From Terriglobia bacterium (lineage in GTDB: Bacteria > Acidobacteriota > Terriglobia > Terriglobales > Acidobacteriaceae), in NCBI GenBank assembly GCA_020073565.1, contig JAIQEY010000041.1, positions 1-56,887 of the forward strand: a stretch of DNA of 56,887 nt. Direction: 5' to 3'. A program made the translations under genes and the position numbers. The notes under the pieces were generated by a model. The model saw only the letters and a list, made by a program, of their open reading frames with translations. It was not told where the DNA came from and did not search any database. This document shows, in pieces, positions 1 to 8,473 of this stretch; positions within the stretch are counted from its first letter, which is position 1; the number at the start of each line of letters is the position of its first letter.

Positions 1-353
1 TGCAGATCGACAAGTCGATCCTCCAGCCTGGTTTCATACTCCTGCCACGTTACGCCGTCCACTCCGGGCGAAGCCTTACGCTGAAGGGCGTAGAAGCTGT
101 CGCGGAGTAGATCAACGTTGAGGTGGTGGAGCAAAGCGGTGAACCGCTCCTGCTTTCTTTCCTTTGCTGCCTTCCGCACACCGTCCAACCCCTGGGACAT
201 GCGCTTCCCGCTCTGTGTCGGGTGCATGTGCGATTGAGCGATGTTCTCCCTCGTCTGTGCCCTTCCCTCCCCAGCCTCCGCAGAAGGTTGCCCTCCCTTG
301 TTCGGCTGGTTCACAGGTAGTACGGCACAGTCCGACTTCTCCGGCACGTACAT
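1..353 (-). CDS. ltrA: Group II intron reverse transcriptase/maturase, N-terminal part (partial)
   Basis: Translating the minus strand from ATG at 353 gives about 117 residues without a stop up to the window edge. The segment near residues 60-105 reads ERFTALLHHLNVDLLRD, then YALQRKASPGVDGVTWQEYE. This is the conserved start of bacterial group II intron RTs (region 0 and the PGVDGVTW motif of domain 1). The protein would act as reverse transcriptase and splicing maturase for the intron that carries it. The YADD catalytic box, domain X and any endonuclease domain are beyond the edge. Longer open frames over the same stretch lack any recognisable motif and are shadows. Confidence 0.85.
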   Translation of the reverse strand, partial: MYVPEKSDCAVLPVNQPNKGGQPSAEAGEGRAQTRENIAQSHMHPTQSGKRMSQGLDGVRKAAKERKQERFTALLHHLNVDLLRDSFYALQRKASPGVDGVTWQEYETRLEDRLVDL

Positions 354-719
354 GTCCGCCGTGCGGCTTGTGGCCTTCGCGGACCGACCTTGATCGTCCG
401 ACCAAGGCGTGCTGGAGATCTCCCGGTTCTCGTGCATGTTGTTTCTCAGCGTGCGCGGGTTCTCAGACTACGCAGGACCGACAGTCCACTCGCGATTCGC
501 GTGGCTGCCGTGTTGCCTTCCTCCTACTCGGAATGAAGTCGGCATCCTGATCTACGGGCTTTTCGCAGCTCAATAGCCCCGCCCACCGATGCCTCTGTCT
601 CCGCTTCAAGAAACACCTCGCGATGTCCCCTGCAAGACTCGAGGCCAGGATGGATTCGCTACTTCCTTTCCTGTAGGGCTCTTGCATCCCCTACAACATG
701 CCGGTTTAACCCGGCGCAC
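1..719 (-). mobile_element. Group II intron, 5' portion (runs off the left edge)
   Basis: The minus strand encodes the N-terminus of a group II intron reverse transcriptase (from 353 leftwards), preceded by about 370 bp of non-coding sequence that fits the intron RNA 5' domains. A GTGCGC motif reading leftwards from 719 matches the GUGYG 5' end typical of group II introns and is followed by a short hairpin (CCGG...CCGG) and purine-rich segments. I infer the 5' splice site at 719/720. The 3' part of the RT, domains V and VI and the 3' junction lie outside the window, so intactness cannot be judged. The boundary is inferred; the intron identity rests mainly on the protein. Confidence 0.7.
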
Positions 720-1035
720 TCCGGATCGCCCGTGATATCCCGGAATCCAAGCCAAGCCCGGTCGTGAGCGCAAACGCCCCGATTACGTCAAATGAGGATG
801 TCAATGTGGGTCATGCTACAACGTAACTCCGCATCGCCAACGAAACGCTGTACCCCTCGGAACGATTTCGCCAGATTGTTAGGACTAGGGCGTCCTTGCT
901 GAGGCGGTGGGAACTTAAAGTGGTATTCCTGCACTGTGCGCCGGGGCGGTTGTTGGCGCAATAGTGATTTTTCAAATGTAAAGCCGCTGAAACCGCCAAA
1001 GCCCGACGTTTCGCGCCAGCTGTAAACGTCGCAAA
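720..1035. other. Intergenic, nothing recognised
   Basis: This stretch lies between the inferred 5' exon junction of the intron and the end of the PEP-CTERM gene. I see no convincing coding frame, tRNA or strong terminator. It includes the presumed intron target flank. A 62-codon minus frame at 811-999 has no recognisable motif and no good ribosome-binding site. Confidence 0.4.
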
Positions 1036-1602
1036 CTAAAGAACCGCCACGTTCGGCGGCTTCTGATCCCTGGGCGAACGGCTTTTTCGAATTCTGCTCA
1101 CGATCCCCAAGAAACCTGTGGCGACCAGAATGATGCTAGTCGGTTCGGGAGTTAGCCTGGCGTCGCCAACTGTCAAGATATCTCCGAATGCATTCGCAGT
1201 GTACGCGTCGTTCCGAGCCAGCGAGATGATGTGGAATGATTCTGGCAAGAAAATTGGATTTGTGCCCGGAGTCGCAACGGTGTCCAGGCTAAGAGACGAT
1301 GTGAACCTAGACCCCGTTATCACCGCCGAGAAATCGATCAGGTTGGCAAGCCTGTAAACGAACGTCGACCTTAGGTTTCCATCGAAATGAAGGGTGCTTT
1401 GGGAAAAGCGGAAATTGTAGAGGTCTGAAAGGGTTACTGTTCTCAGGCCATGCCTAAATGAAAAGTATCCAGAACCTGACGTAATCGCACCTACCCCATT
1501 TATGTCTACGCCGCTATAGGTGAACTTGATGGTGTCAGCCGCTGCAAACTGGGTACTCAGGGCGGCAAGTACGAGCGTGAGGACGAGCAGGGGAGCGCGC
1601 AT
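1036..1602 (-). CDS. PEP-CTERM sorting-signal protein
   Basis: A 188-residue secreted protein with an N-terminal signal peptide (hydrophobic residues 4-20, cleavage likely near AAADT) and a C-terminal tripartite PEP-CTERM signal: PEP at 152-154, a short hydrophobic segment at about 156-168 (SIILVATGFLGIV) and a basic cluster SRIRKSR at 169-175. Proteins with this tail are substrates of exosortases; an exosortase gene lies at 32520. The body (about 25-150) looks beta-rich and has no named domain I recognise. A strong AGGAGG Shine-Dalgarno sits just before the ATG. A 13-residue tail follows the basic cluster, longer than usual. A sigma-54-like promoter lies 28 bp upstream of the start codon. 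Function beyond being an exported, sorted protein is unknown. Confidence 0.85.
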   Translation of the reverse strand: MRAPLLVLTLVLAALSTQFAAADTIKFTYSGVDINGVGAITSGSGYFSFRHGLRTVTLSDLYNFRFSQSTLHFDGNLRSTFVYRLANLIDFSAVITGSRFTSSLSLDTVATPGTNPIFLPESFHIISLARNDAYTANAFGDILTVGDARLTPEPTSIILVATGFLGIVSRIRKSRSPRDQKPPNVAVL

Positions 1603-1629
1603 ATGAGCCTCCTATGTGAAGTTCGTGGG

Positions 1630-1645
1630 GGCAAGTACCGTTCCA
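1630..1645 (-). promoter_or_regulatory. Sigma-54-like -24/-12 promoter of the PEP-CTERM gene
   Basis: Read on the minus strand the site is TGGAACGGTACTTGCC, which fits TGGCACG-N4-TTGCW at 10 of 12 defined positions with correct GG-to-GC spacing. Transcription would start near 1618, leaving a leader of about 16 nt that contains the AGGAGG. Sigma-54 control is a known feature of exosortase-type exopolysaccharide loci. The site is inferred from sequence only. Confidence 0.55.
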
Positions 1646-1750
1646 TTCCGTAGAAGAACTGCATCAGCGGCTTACAGGCGCCCGGCGGGGAAGACGACTG
1701 CCCAAAGTGTCAGTTTCTTGCATATGTGAGGAGAAAAGCCTTCCCTCCGA

Positions 1751-1763
1751 GAACAAGGTGTTC
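1751..1763. promoter_or_regulatory. GAACA-AGG-TGTTC palindrome upstream of the PEP-CTERM promoter
   Basis: A perfect 5-bp inverted repeat with a 3-bp centre lies about 106 bp upstream of the sigma-54-like site, a usual distance for an activator site. It differs from the TGGGAAA-type palindrome found upstream of the two polysaccharide operons. Its role is a guess. The rest of 1646-2015 shows nothing else I recognise. Confidence 0.25.
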
Positions 1764-2015
1764 TTGTCTGCGGTAAGAAATATCAGCCGGAAATGGCGCG
1801 AACGGTCGCAAAGTGGCCATTACTCCTAACTAGCGAAAAATCGCCATAGCACACACAACCCTCGAAATCGGCGGGTACGTAAAGTATCGTCTCCAACTCG
1901 GAAGCTACCAGGAGCCTATTCAGATCGAACCGCTCAAATTAGAAGCTTATGGGTGCGGCTTCGCGGCCGTGCGGGCTCCAGCGTTACTGGTCTGGATCTC
2001 TACTCGGGTTGCGAA

Positions 2016-3137
2016 CTATGGGCTCCCGGCTGCCGCCTGATTCTTCATCATTCCCCGATACACCTGAAGCCACTGTCTGCGTACGACCTCCCAGGTGTAC
2101 TTACTGGACTCCCGGTGAGCATTCTGCGCCAACCGGGTCGCAAGCGCCGGATCGCGCAGCAAGCGGACCACGCTCGCGGCGAGGGCTTTTTCATCACCCA
2201 CCGGCGAGAGAAGGCCGGTCTGTTCGTGCTCGACCAGGTAAGGAATGGACTCAGGCGAGGTGGTCACTACCGGCGTCCCCGCTGCGAAAGCTTCGATGAT
2301 GGAAACCGGCATATTGTCGAGCCAGGAAGCATTGATGAAGATATCCGCCTGGTCGTAATACTTCCCAATCTCACTCCGGGAAGCGACACCAGTGAAGTTC
2401 ACGCCGGAGAGATTCAGGTCGGCCACCAACTTGCGGACGTCAGCCTCCAGCGGCCCGCCGCCCACAAGATCCAGCTTGGCCCCGGGAAAGGTTTTCTTCA
2501 CTTCCGCAAAAGCCCGCACCACCACGTCGACGCTGTAATAGGTTGAGAACCCGCGCGTACACACCAGGTGCGGACGAAGAGGATTGCGTTCGCGGTAGCG
2601 GAACTGGGACAGGTCCACCACATTGGGGACAACCACCGCACTCAGCGCGAACTCGCGGAACACGTCCACCAGGTAACCGGAGGGAGCGACAATCTCATCC
2701 GCTCGCGACAAGACGAACGACCCTGACCGGAAGCGCCGCAGGTGATCGCGCGCTTCCCCGCTCCGATAGTTGATCAGGGACTTCTTGCCGCGGAGCCTTG
2801 CGAACAGCCAGGCGGGCGCGGGGGCCAGCAAGAATGACCAGTACGATGCGGAGAAAATATGGGCAATGTCGATGTCTCGAAGCCCCCGCCAAAGGTGCCA
2901 AAAGTAGATCGGCTCCCGCAACACTGTCCGGAGAAAGGGAATACCCTCGGCCCAGGCAAGCACCCGAGGTAGCGGCGGGTCCACGGCGATGAAGCTCATT
3001 TCGATGTCCGGGTCGTCTCGCCAAAGTCGCAGAAGCAACTCGGCCTGGACCGCTTGTCCGCCGACGTAGCGCAGGCTGGGCGCCACAATCGCAACTCTCA
3101 GCCGCTTTCTGAAGTTATCGTGTGCGGGCACGCTCAT
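2016..3137 (-). CDS. Glycosyltransferase, GT4 family
   Basis: A 373-residue GT-B fold glycosyltransferase of the group 1/GT4 type. The N-terminal half has the acceptor-side pattern VAIVAPSLRYVGGQAVQAE. The C-terminal Rossmann half carries LDLVGGGPLE, NFTGVASRSEIGKYY and the nucleotide-sugar signature around MPVSIIEAFAAGTPVV. It probably adds a sugar to the lipid-linked repeat unit at the cytoplasmic face of the membrane. It is the last gene of the leftward operon that begins at 9782, and its start overlaps the stop of the preceding glycosyltransferase by four bases (3134-3137). Sugar specificity cannot be read from sequence. Confidence 0.85.
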   Translation of the reverse strand: MSVPAHDNFRKRLRVAIVAPSLRYVGGQAVQAELLLRLWRDDPDIEMSFIAVDPPLPRVLAWAEGIPFLRTVLREPIYFWHLWRGLRDIDIAHIFSASYWSFLLAPAPAWLFARLRGKKSLINYRSGEARDHLRRFRSGSFVLSRADEIVAPSGYLVDVFREFALSAVVVPNVVDLSQFRYRERNPLRPHLVCTRGFSTYYSVDVVVRAFAEVKKTFPGAKLDLVGGGPLEADVRKLVADLNLSGVNFTGVASRSEIGKYYDQADIFINASWLDNMPVSIIEAFAAGTPVVTTSPESIPYLVEHEQTGLLSPVGDEKALAASVVRLLRDPALATRLAQNAHRESSKYTWEVVRRQWLQVYRGMMKNQAAAGSP

Positions 3138-4297
3138 GCTGTCGAAGTCCTGAGCCCCTTCTTCCGCAGAAGCGTTTCGTAGAGTTCCAGGTAGCGGTTC
3201 CGCACGCGCTCGAGGCCGAAGTTCTCCTCTGCGAATCTCCGGGCATCCCGGCCCAGTTGCTGACGCAACGACGGCTCCAGAAGAATCCGCTGTACTGCAT
3301 CGGCAAACCCGGCTTCATCCCCGGCGGCAACCAGCGCTCCGCGTTGCTGGCTCACCAACTCAGCGTTGCCGCCGACGTCGTACGCAACCACGGGCAAGCT
3401 GGCGGCCATCGCCTCCAGAATCACATTGGACAGACCTTCTGAGTCCGAGGTGAGCACAGCCACATCCATCGAAGCCAGCACGGCAGGAATATCTCGGCGA
3501 TCCCCGAGGAAAGACACCCGCGTTCCCAGTCCGAGCGTTTGCGCTTCCTGTTCGATTTCCTGGCGCAGGGGACCATCTCCCACCAGTAGGAATTCGACAC
3601 TTGGCAACCGCTGGTGGATTCGGGACGCGATCCGCAAAAATCCGCTGTGATTCTTGTAGCGCGCATTCATGCGGGCCACCATCCCCACGCGCAGCACGCC
3701 GGGGCGGCGGGGCAGTGCTGGCGGCACAGCGATGAAAGCCTCGACGGGAAGCGCGTTGCCGATGACAAAGAGTTTGCCGCGGGACAGGCCGGCGGCGGCG
3801 AGGCGGTTGGCGCCTGCGAGCGAATTGCAGACGACAGCGTCGCACCAGCGGAATACAGCCACTTGGGCTCGGAATTGCGCGGGCGTCAATAAGTCTCCCA
3901 GCTGACGATGGCTGCCGATAACGACCGGCACGCGGGCAAGCCGGGCCGCGGGAACCAGCGTCAGATTGGTATAGAAATCGAACGCGTGCGCGATTTCCAC
4001 CCGCCTGCTCCGCAGGTGCCTGCTCAGGCGCCAGCGAGTTATGAGCGACCTCCACCCGTACAGGCTCCCGCCTAAGCGGAATTCAGGGACGTCTCCAAAC
4101 CCCTCGGCAAAAGGACCATCACGCCGGATGCAGCCGGCATGAAGCTGGAATCGTTCCGGGCTGAGATTCCGGGCAAGGAGAACAAACTGGCGCTCGGAGC
4201 CGCCAGTCTCGAAGGTATTGGTCATTAGAAACAGGCTTACGGGCCGATCAGTGACACCATTCCGCCCCGGTCTGGCCTCGGTCCCGGTTTCCGCCAA
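3134..4297 (-). CDS. Glycosyltransferase, GT4 family
   Basis: A 387-residue GT4-type glycosyltransferase. The N-terminus (after about 18 residues) shows LFLMTNTFETGGSERQFV, the GGSE glycine loop common in exopolysaccharide GT4 enzymes. The C-terminal domain has FLLVGDGPLRQE, VSFLGDRRDIPAVL and SEGLSNVILEAMAASLPVVA, which includes the E-x7-E motif. It starts one base after the AsnB gene stops and overlaps the next gene by ATGA, so the three are translationally linked. The likely role is adding a sugar to the exopolysaccharide repeat unit. It resembles second-sugar-transferase proteins of exosortase loci, but the exact subfamily is not certain. Confidence 0.85.
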   Translation of the reverse strand: MAETGTEARPGRNGVTDRPVSLFLMTNTFETGGSERQFVLLARNLSPERFQLHAGCIRRDGPFAEGFGDVPEFRLGGSLYGWRSLITRWRLSRHLRSRRVEIAHAFDFYTNLTLVPAARLARVPVVIGSHRQLGDLLTPAQFRAQVAVFRWCDAVVCNSLAGANRLAAAGLSRGKLFVIGNALPVEAFIAVPPALPRRPGVLRVGMVARMNARYKNHSGFLRIASRIHQRLPSVEFLLVGDGPLRQEIEQEAQTLGLGTRVSFLGDRRDIPAVLASMDVAVLTSDSEGLSNVILEAMAASLPVVAYDVGGNAELVSQQRGALVAAGDEAGFADAVQRILLEPSLRQQLGRDARRFAEENFGLERVRNRYLELYETLLRKKGLRTSTA

Positions 4298-4298
4298 A

Positions 4299-6272
4299 TC
4301 ACTCCCCCACCGGGACTGGCGCCGTCTTGAGAGGCGAACGAGCAGTCCTTCCCGAACCCACTGTGAGGGGGAGCGAGGGCAACCCGGCCGGCTTCGTGAA
4401 TTTCTCCAGGAAACTGCGGTGCCACATTTCGAACATCAGCAGACGCCAGATGCGGCCACTCACTTCCCTGCCTTCATACAAGTGGGCGTTCATCAGCTTG
4501 CGAATCCCGTCTGCGTCGAAATACCCGCGCTGAAGCGTGCGCGGCTCCAGCAGAATCAGGAGCAGCTCTCTGAGTTCCTCGCGCATCCAGTGCTTGAGGG
4601 GCAGGGCAAATCCCTGCTTCTGACGATCGAGGGCCTCACGGGGAACGCCGACCCGCTCTGCCAACTTGCGCAGAATATATTTCTGGGAGTTCCCCCGTAG
4701 CTTCCAATTCACCGGCAGACCGGTGACCCACTCCACGAACTGATGGTCGAGGATCGGAACTCGAACTTCCAGGGAGTTCAGCATGCTCATCCGGTCCACT
4801 TTGGTCAGAATGTCGGCCGGCAGATACGTCTTGGTATCGACGTAAATAAGTTCGCTGACCGGATCGTGCGCGGGGGCCTCCGCGAAATAGCGCAGCAATG
4901 CATTCTGCGGGTCCTCGCTTTTGCGCAGCACCTGCCGAAAGTCATCGGATAGCAGTGGACCATCCCGTTCGTATTGGGGCACAAAGGAAAGGCCATCCAC
5001 ATATCGTTCCCGCCAGGGCAAGGTGACGTTGTAGCTGAACCGGCGGCCCTGCATGCCATTCGGCAGAAGCGGAAAAACTCGGTCGCGGTAGAACTTGCGC
5101 GCCCACTCCGGAACGTACTCGAAGAAACGGCGATTGGAATGAATGCGGTAGCGATCGTAACCGGCAAAGATCTCGTCCCCGCCGTCGCCCGAAAGCGCGA
5201 CCGTCACATGCTGGCGCGCCATCTGCGAAACGTAGTAGGTGGGCAGCATCGAGGAATCCCCAAAGGGCTCCTCGAGCGAGCTGGCGAGATGCTGGACAGT
5301 GGTCACTACATCGGGCTCGAGGATCATCTCGTGATGATCAGTCGAGAACTTCCGGGCCACCACGCGGGCATACTCGGCCTCGTTGAAATCGTCTTTCGTG
5401 AATCCGATAGAAAAAGTTTTGACGGGTCCCGAACTGGCACGGGCCATCAGTGCAACCACGGTGGACGAGTCGGTCCCACCGCTGAGGAACGCTCCCAAGG
5501 GCACGTCGGAGATCAGCCGTATGCGGGTCGCCTCCAGCAAACGGTGTTCCAGCTCCTCCAGGCATTCTTCTTCGTTCTTCGGTGAGTGCGTACCGTACTG
5601 CGGTAAGTCCCAATACTGGCGTACCTGGATCTCGCCGCGCTCGAACTCGAGCAGGTGTCCCGGAGGAAGTTTCTGGATTCCGGTGAACGCAGTAATGGGA
5701 TCGGGCACGTAGCCGTAATACAAGTATTCGAGCAGGCCCTGCGCGTTCACTTCCGCCAGTTCCGGAGCCACCGCCAGGATCGACTTGATCTCGGAAGCAA
5801 AATATAGGTTGTCTTTTACCCGGGCGTAGTGCAGGGGTTTTTTGCCCAGCCGGTCGCGGGCGAGGATGAGTTTCCGTTTCCGCTTGTCGTAAATGGCCAG
5901 GGCGAACATGCCGCGTAGCTTCTGCACGCAGTCGGCGCCCATTTCTTCGTACAGGTGAATGATGACTTCGGTATCGGTTTTCGTGTAGAAGCGGTGGCCT
6001 CGGCTCTCCAGTTCCGGACGAAGCTCGGGAAAGTTGTAAATCTCTCCGTTGAAGACCACCCACGCGCTGCGATCCTCATTGAAGACGGGCTGGTGGCCGC
6101 CGGAAAGGTCAATGATGCTGAGGCGGCGCATCCCCAGTCCAGCGCCATCCTGGACAAAGATCCCTTCGTCGTCCGGACCGCGATGGATAATCGGGTCGCA
6201 CATCTGGCGCACCAGGGCTTCGCTGATGTTACTCTCTCGCGTCGCGCTAACCGCTCCGGCGATTCCGCACAT
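4299..6272 (-). CDS. asnB: Asparagine synthase-type amidotransferase (copy 1)
   Basis: A 657-residue class II glutamine amidotransferase plus asparagine synthetase. The N-terminal Cys2 nucleophile (MCGIAGA) and the RGPDDEG motif mark the glutaminase domain (about 1-220). The synthetase domain carries the PPi loop SGGTDSS and the ALSGDGGDEIFAGY motif. Such paralogues are standard parts of exosortase-linked exopolysaccharide clusters, where they are thought to amidate a sugar or uronate rather than make free asparagine; that role is inferred. It lies between the deacetylase-like gene (6-bp gap) and two glycosyltransferases. A second copy is at 19805. Confidence 0.9.
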   Translation of the reverse strand: MCGIAGAVSATRESNISEALVRQMCDPIIHRGPDDEGIFVQDGAGLGMRRLSIIDLSGGHQPVFNEDRSAWVVFNGEIYNFPELRPELESRGHRFYTKTDTEVIIHLYEEMGADCVQKLRGMFALAIYDKRKRKLILARDRLGKKPLHYARVKDNLYFASEIKSILAVAPELAEVNAQGLLEYLYYGYVPDPITAFTGIQKLPPGHLLEFERGEIQVRQYWDLPQYGTHSPKNEEECLEELEHRLLEATRIRLISDVPLGAFLSGGTDSSTVVALMARASSGPVKTFSIGFTKDDFNEAEYARVVARKFSTDHHEMILEPDVVTTVQHLASSLEEPFGDSSMLPTYYVSQMARQHVTVALSGDGGDEIFAGYDRYRIHSNRRFFEYVPEWARKFYRDRVFPLLPNGMQGRRFSYNVTLPWRERYVDGLSFVPQYERDGPLLSDDFRQVLRKSEDPQNALLRYFAEAPAHDPVSELIYVDTKTYLPADILTKVDRMSMLNSLEVRVPILDHQFVEWVTGLPVNWKLRGNSQKYILRKLAERVGVPREALDRQKQGFALPLKHWMREELRELLLILLEPRTLQRGYFDADGIRKLMNAHLYEGREVSGRIWRLLMFEMWHRSFLEKFTKPAGLPSLPLTVGSGRTARSPLKTAPVPVGE

Positions 6273-6278
6273 TCGTTT

Positions 6279-7451
6279 TTATCCTCTCACATCGACTGCG
6301 GAACTTTCCCTGCCTGCAGAGAGCTGCCGCTCCGAGAAACGCTTGAACCGGTAATCCCGGTAGTCACCTGGATTCCCTTCTCTTCCATCACACGCCGCCA
6401 GAATAATGTTGGTCATCTCGCGCGCGGTCACGAAGTGAAGCGTTTCCTTCCGCTCCCTGGCGCCCTCCACCAACTCTTGCAGGAACGTGCGCATCGGTGC
6501 CCCCAGCATCTCTTCCTTCTGGGTGGGGTCCATGCCGTGGCAATGCAATTTGATGAACAGCCAGTCCGGCCTTCCACGCACATGGATTCGCGCCCGTTTC
6601 CAAACCGAGAGCCGCTGCAAAGTCATCGCCCGGCCCCTGGTGATCGACGCGGATTCCAGCGCAGCTCGTCCAGATTGCAGGCTGCGCTGGAAATCAAATA
6701 CCAGTGGTCCTTCGACCACGAGCGGAAATATCTCCGGCTTCCGGCCCACCTGCAGGTCCTTCCCTCTCCGCTGCGGGGCCGTTTGCTCCAGGGGCAGCGC
6801 ACATTCGTACAACGAATTGATTCTCGCAATCTGCGCCGGGTGAAAGGGTGCCGCCGGAAATGTGAAGTCGGCGTAGCAACCGGTCTCGGCAAGAATCTTC
6901 ATTTCTGAATCCACCCCGCAGAAATGACCTCCGGCGCAATTGGCCAGAGCGAAGTTCCCGTGAACGAAGGCGTAGCGGGGCTGGTCCGACCCTTCTTCCA
7001 CCGCGAGGCAGCGGTGCCGGTATGCCAACTGATCCCTGCGTTCCGTCAGCAGACGGTGGAGATTTTCTGCAGTGTCGGGATAGGGAACCCCATGGTGCAA
7101 GTGAACTTCCAGTTCGCCCCATCCGTCGTGGCAAAACTCCGCCAGAAGCTCGACCAATCCTTTGTCATATTGCTCAACCGGATAAAAATAAGTGTGGACG
7201 AAGGGGCGGCCTTCATGATCCCGATACCGCTCCGCCATCTTGGGATATTCCCGGCTCCAGAATTGCACTCGCTGTTCCTGCTCCATGCGGGGCGCGCGCT
7301 TCTGTCCGTCCGTCGGGTCGATCGCAGGCTCGAAATGGTCTGCCAAAGCAAGCATCAGGTGCACCGGTCCCCGAGGGGCCGGGCGCAACCCCAGCCAACC
7401 CGCCCCGGGCAGTACTTTGCTAGCGTATCGGAGTCTACTTCTCAAACTCAT
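6279..7451 (-). CDS. Polysaccharide deacetylase-like protein
   Basis: A 390-residue protein without a signal peptide. Early residues include LMLALADHFEPAID, and a central HLHHG motif follows a WGELEV strand. A later LFIKLHCHGMDP stretch gives another His cluster. The pattern (acidic residue after a first strand, histidine-rich second strand) resembles NodB/CE4-type deacetylase folds, and it sits inside an exopolysaccharide operon between a methyltransferase and AsnB. It may therefore modify the polymer or a precursor. The assignment is by fold pattern and context only; canonical CE4 motifs are not all visible. Confidence 0.5.
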   Translation of the reverse strand: MSLRSRLRYASKVLPGAGWLGLRPAPRGPVHLMLALADHFEPAIDPTDGQKRAPRMEQEQRVQFWSREYPKMAERYRDHEGRPFVHTYFYPVEQYDKGLVELLAEFCHDGWGELEVHLHHGVPYPDTAENLHRLLTERRDQLAYRHRCLAVEEGSDQPRYAFVHGNFALANCAGGHFCGVDSEMKILAETGCYADFTFPAAPFHPAQIARINSLYECALPLEQTAPQRRGKDLQVGRKPEIFPLVVEGPLVFDFQRSLQSGRAALESASITRGRAMTLQRLSVWKRARIHVRGRPDWLFIKLHCHGMDPTQKEEMLGAPMRTFLQELVEGARERKETLHFVTAREMTNIILAACDGREGNPGDYRDYRFKRFSERQLSAGRESSAVDVRG

Positions 7452-7498
7452 GATTACCCAACCCGGCCATCAGAGTGGGGCTTCCCAGGACTTCCCCG

Positions 7499-8473
7499 CT
7501 ACCCACGATTGTCTGGCTTGCGCCCACGGACGGCGATCGAATATTGACCGATGTGCATGTCTTCCATGTTCATATCTTCAAACCAGCGAAAAACCTGCTC
7601 GTACGTGTGCTTGGACTGGTACTTGGGGGAATACCAATCGAAGGTGTCCAGCAGGCGCAGTTCCGGATCTTTCTGACGGTTGACTGGAAAAACGTGTTGG
7701 ATTGCTCCGGCCACAGGTCTTCCCACCAAAGGCACCCGGCGCAGACCATGGTTGAGATGATAGAAGAATGGAACTGCAACCTTCAGCATGCCATGCAGTG
7801 TTTCCGGCCTCATTTTGTGCGTGTACTTCCGCCAAAAATCGCTGAAGCGATACCACTTGTTGTACCCGCTGTAGAGCCATACCGCCAGGATTCCACCCGG
7901 CTTCAGATACCGGTCCAGTACCTTGACCGCAGCCTCGCAATTCGGAGTGTGATGCAGTACCCCGACACTGTAGATGAGGTCGAAACTCTCGGGCGCAAAA
8001 GGCAGACGGAATACGTCTGCCTGGATCGCAACAAAGTCGCGGTCCGCAAGATTCCTGGCTGCAACTTCCGCCGCTGCGCTGAGGTCGATGCCAACCACCC
8101 GCGCACCCCAGCGGGTGACCACTTCCGCAAACCGGCCCATCCCGCAACCCACGTCGAGAACGAGTTTGCCTTTCAACTCCGACGGATTGAGCGCGGTTTT
8201 GACTCGGAAATTCCAATCCGATTCCCGGACCTCATCGTGGTCGAGCTGCGTCTTCGCATAGCGGTGCCACTGAAAGCCAAAACTGGCGGCATAATCCTGG
8301 GCATCCACAAAACGCGCGATGCCCTGCACGTTAGGATATGTGCGCTTGCAGGCCGGACAGACAAAACCTCCCGTCTGGTCACTCTCCAGCTCTCCGCTGC
8401 AATTCAAACAACGCAATATTGCCCGCAAATCAGCGGACAGGCGCGATTGCGCCTGCTCGTCCGTAATCGCCAT
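7499..8473 (-). CDS. SAM-dependent methyltransferase with N-terminal zinc ribbon
   Basis: A 324-residue protein. Residues 22-42 hold two CxxC pairs (C22/C25, C39/C42), a Trm112-like zinc ribbon. Residues 104-113 (LVLDVGCGMG) form the SAM-binding loop, followed by an acidic strand end (GID) and the VLHHTPN motif of class I methyltransferases. It overlaps the 3' end of the ligase gene by 44 bp, so the two are co-transcribed. It probably methylates a sugar or terminal group of the polysaccharide. The substrate is unknown. Confidence 0.8.
   Translation of the reverse strand: MAITDEQAQSRLSADLRAILRCLNCSGELESDQTGGFVCPACKRTYPNVQGIARFVDAQDYAASFGFQWHRYAKTQLDHDEVRESDWNFRVKTALNPSELKGKLVLDVGCGMGRFAEVVTRWGARVVGIDLSAAAEVAARNLADRDFVAIQADVFRLPFAPESFDLIYSVGVLHHTPNCEAAVKVLDRYLKPGGILAVWLYSGYNKWYRFSDFWRKYTHKMRPETLHGMLKVAVPFFYHLNHGLRRVPLVGRPVAGAIQHVFPVNRQKDPELRLLDTFDWYSPKYQSKHTYEQVFRWFEDMNMEDMHIGQYSIAVRGRKPDNRG

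Noticed and set aside
164..550. Plus-strand open frame of 128 codons
   Set aside because: It lies antisense to the group II intron RT and intron RNA region and contains no motif; composition explains the open frame.
811..999. Minus-strand 62-codon frame
   Set aside because: No ribosome-binding site, no recognisable feature.
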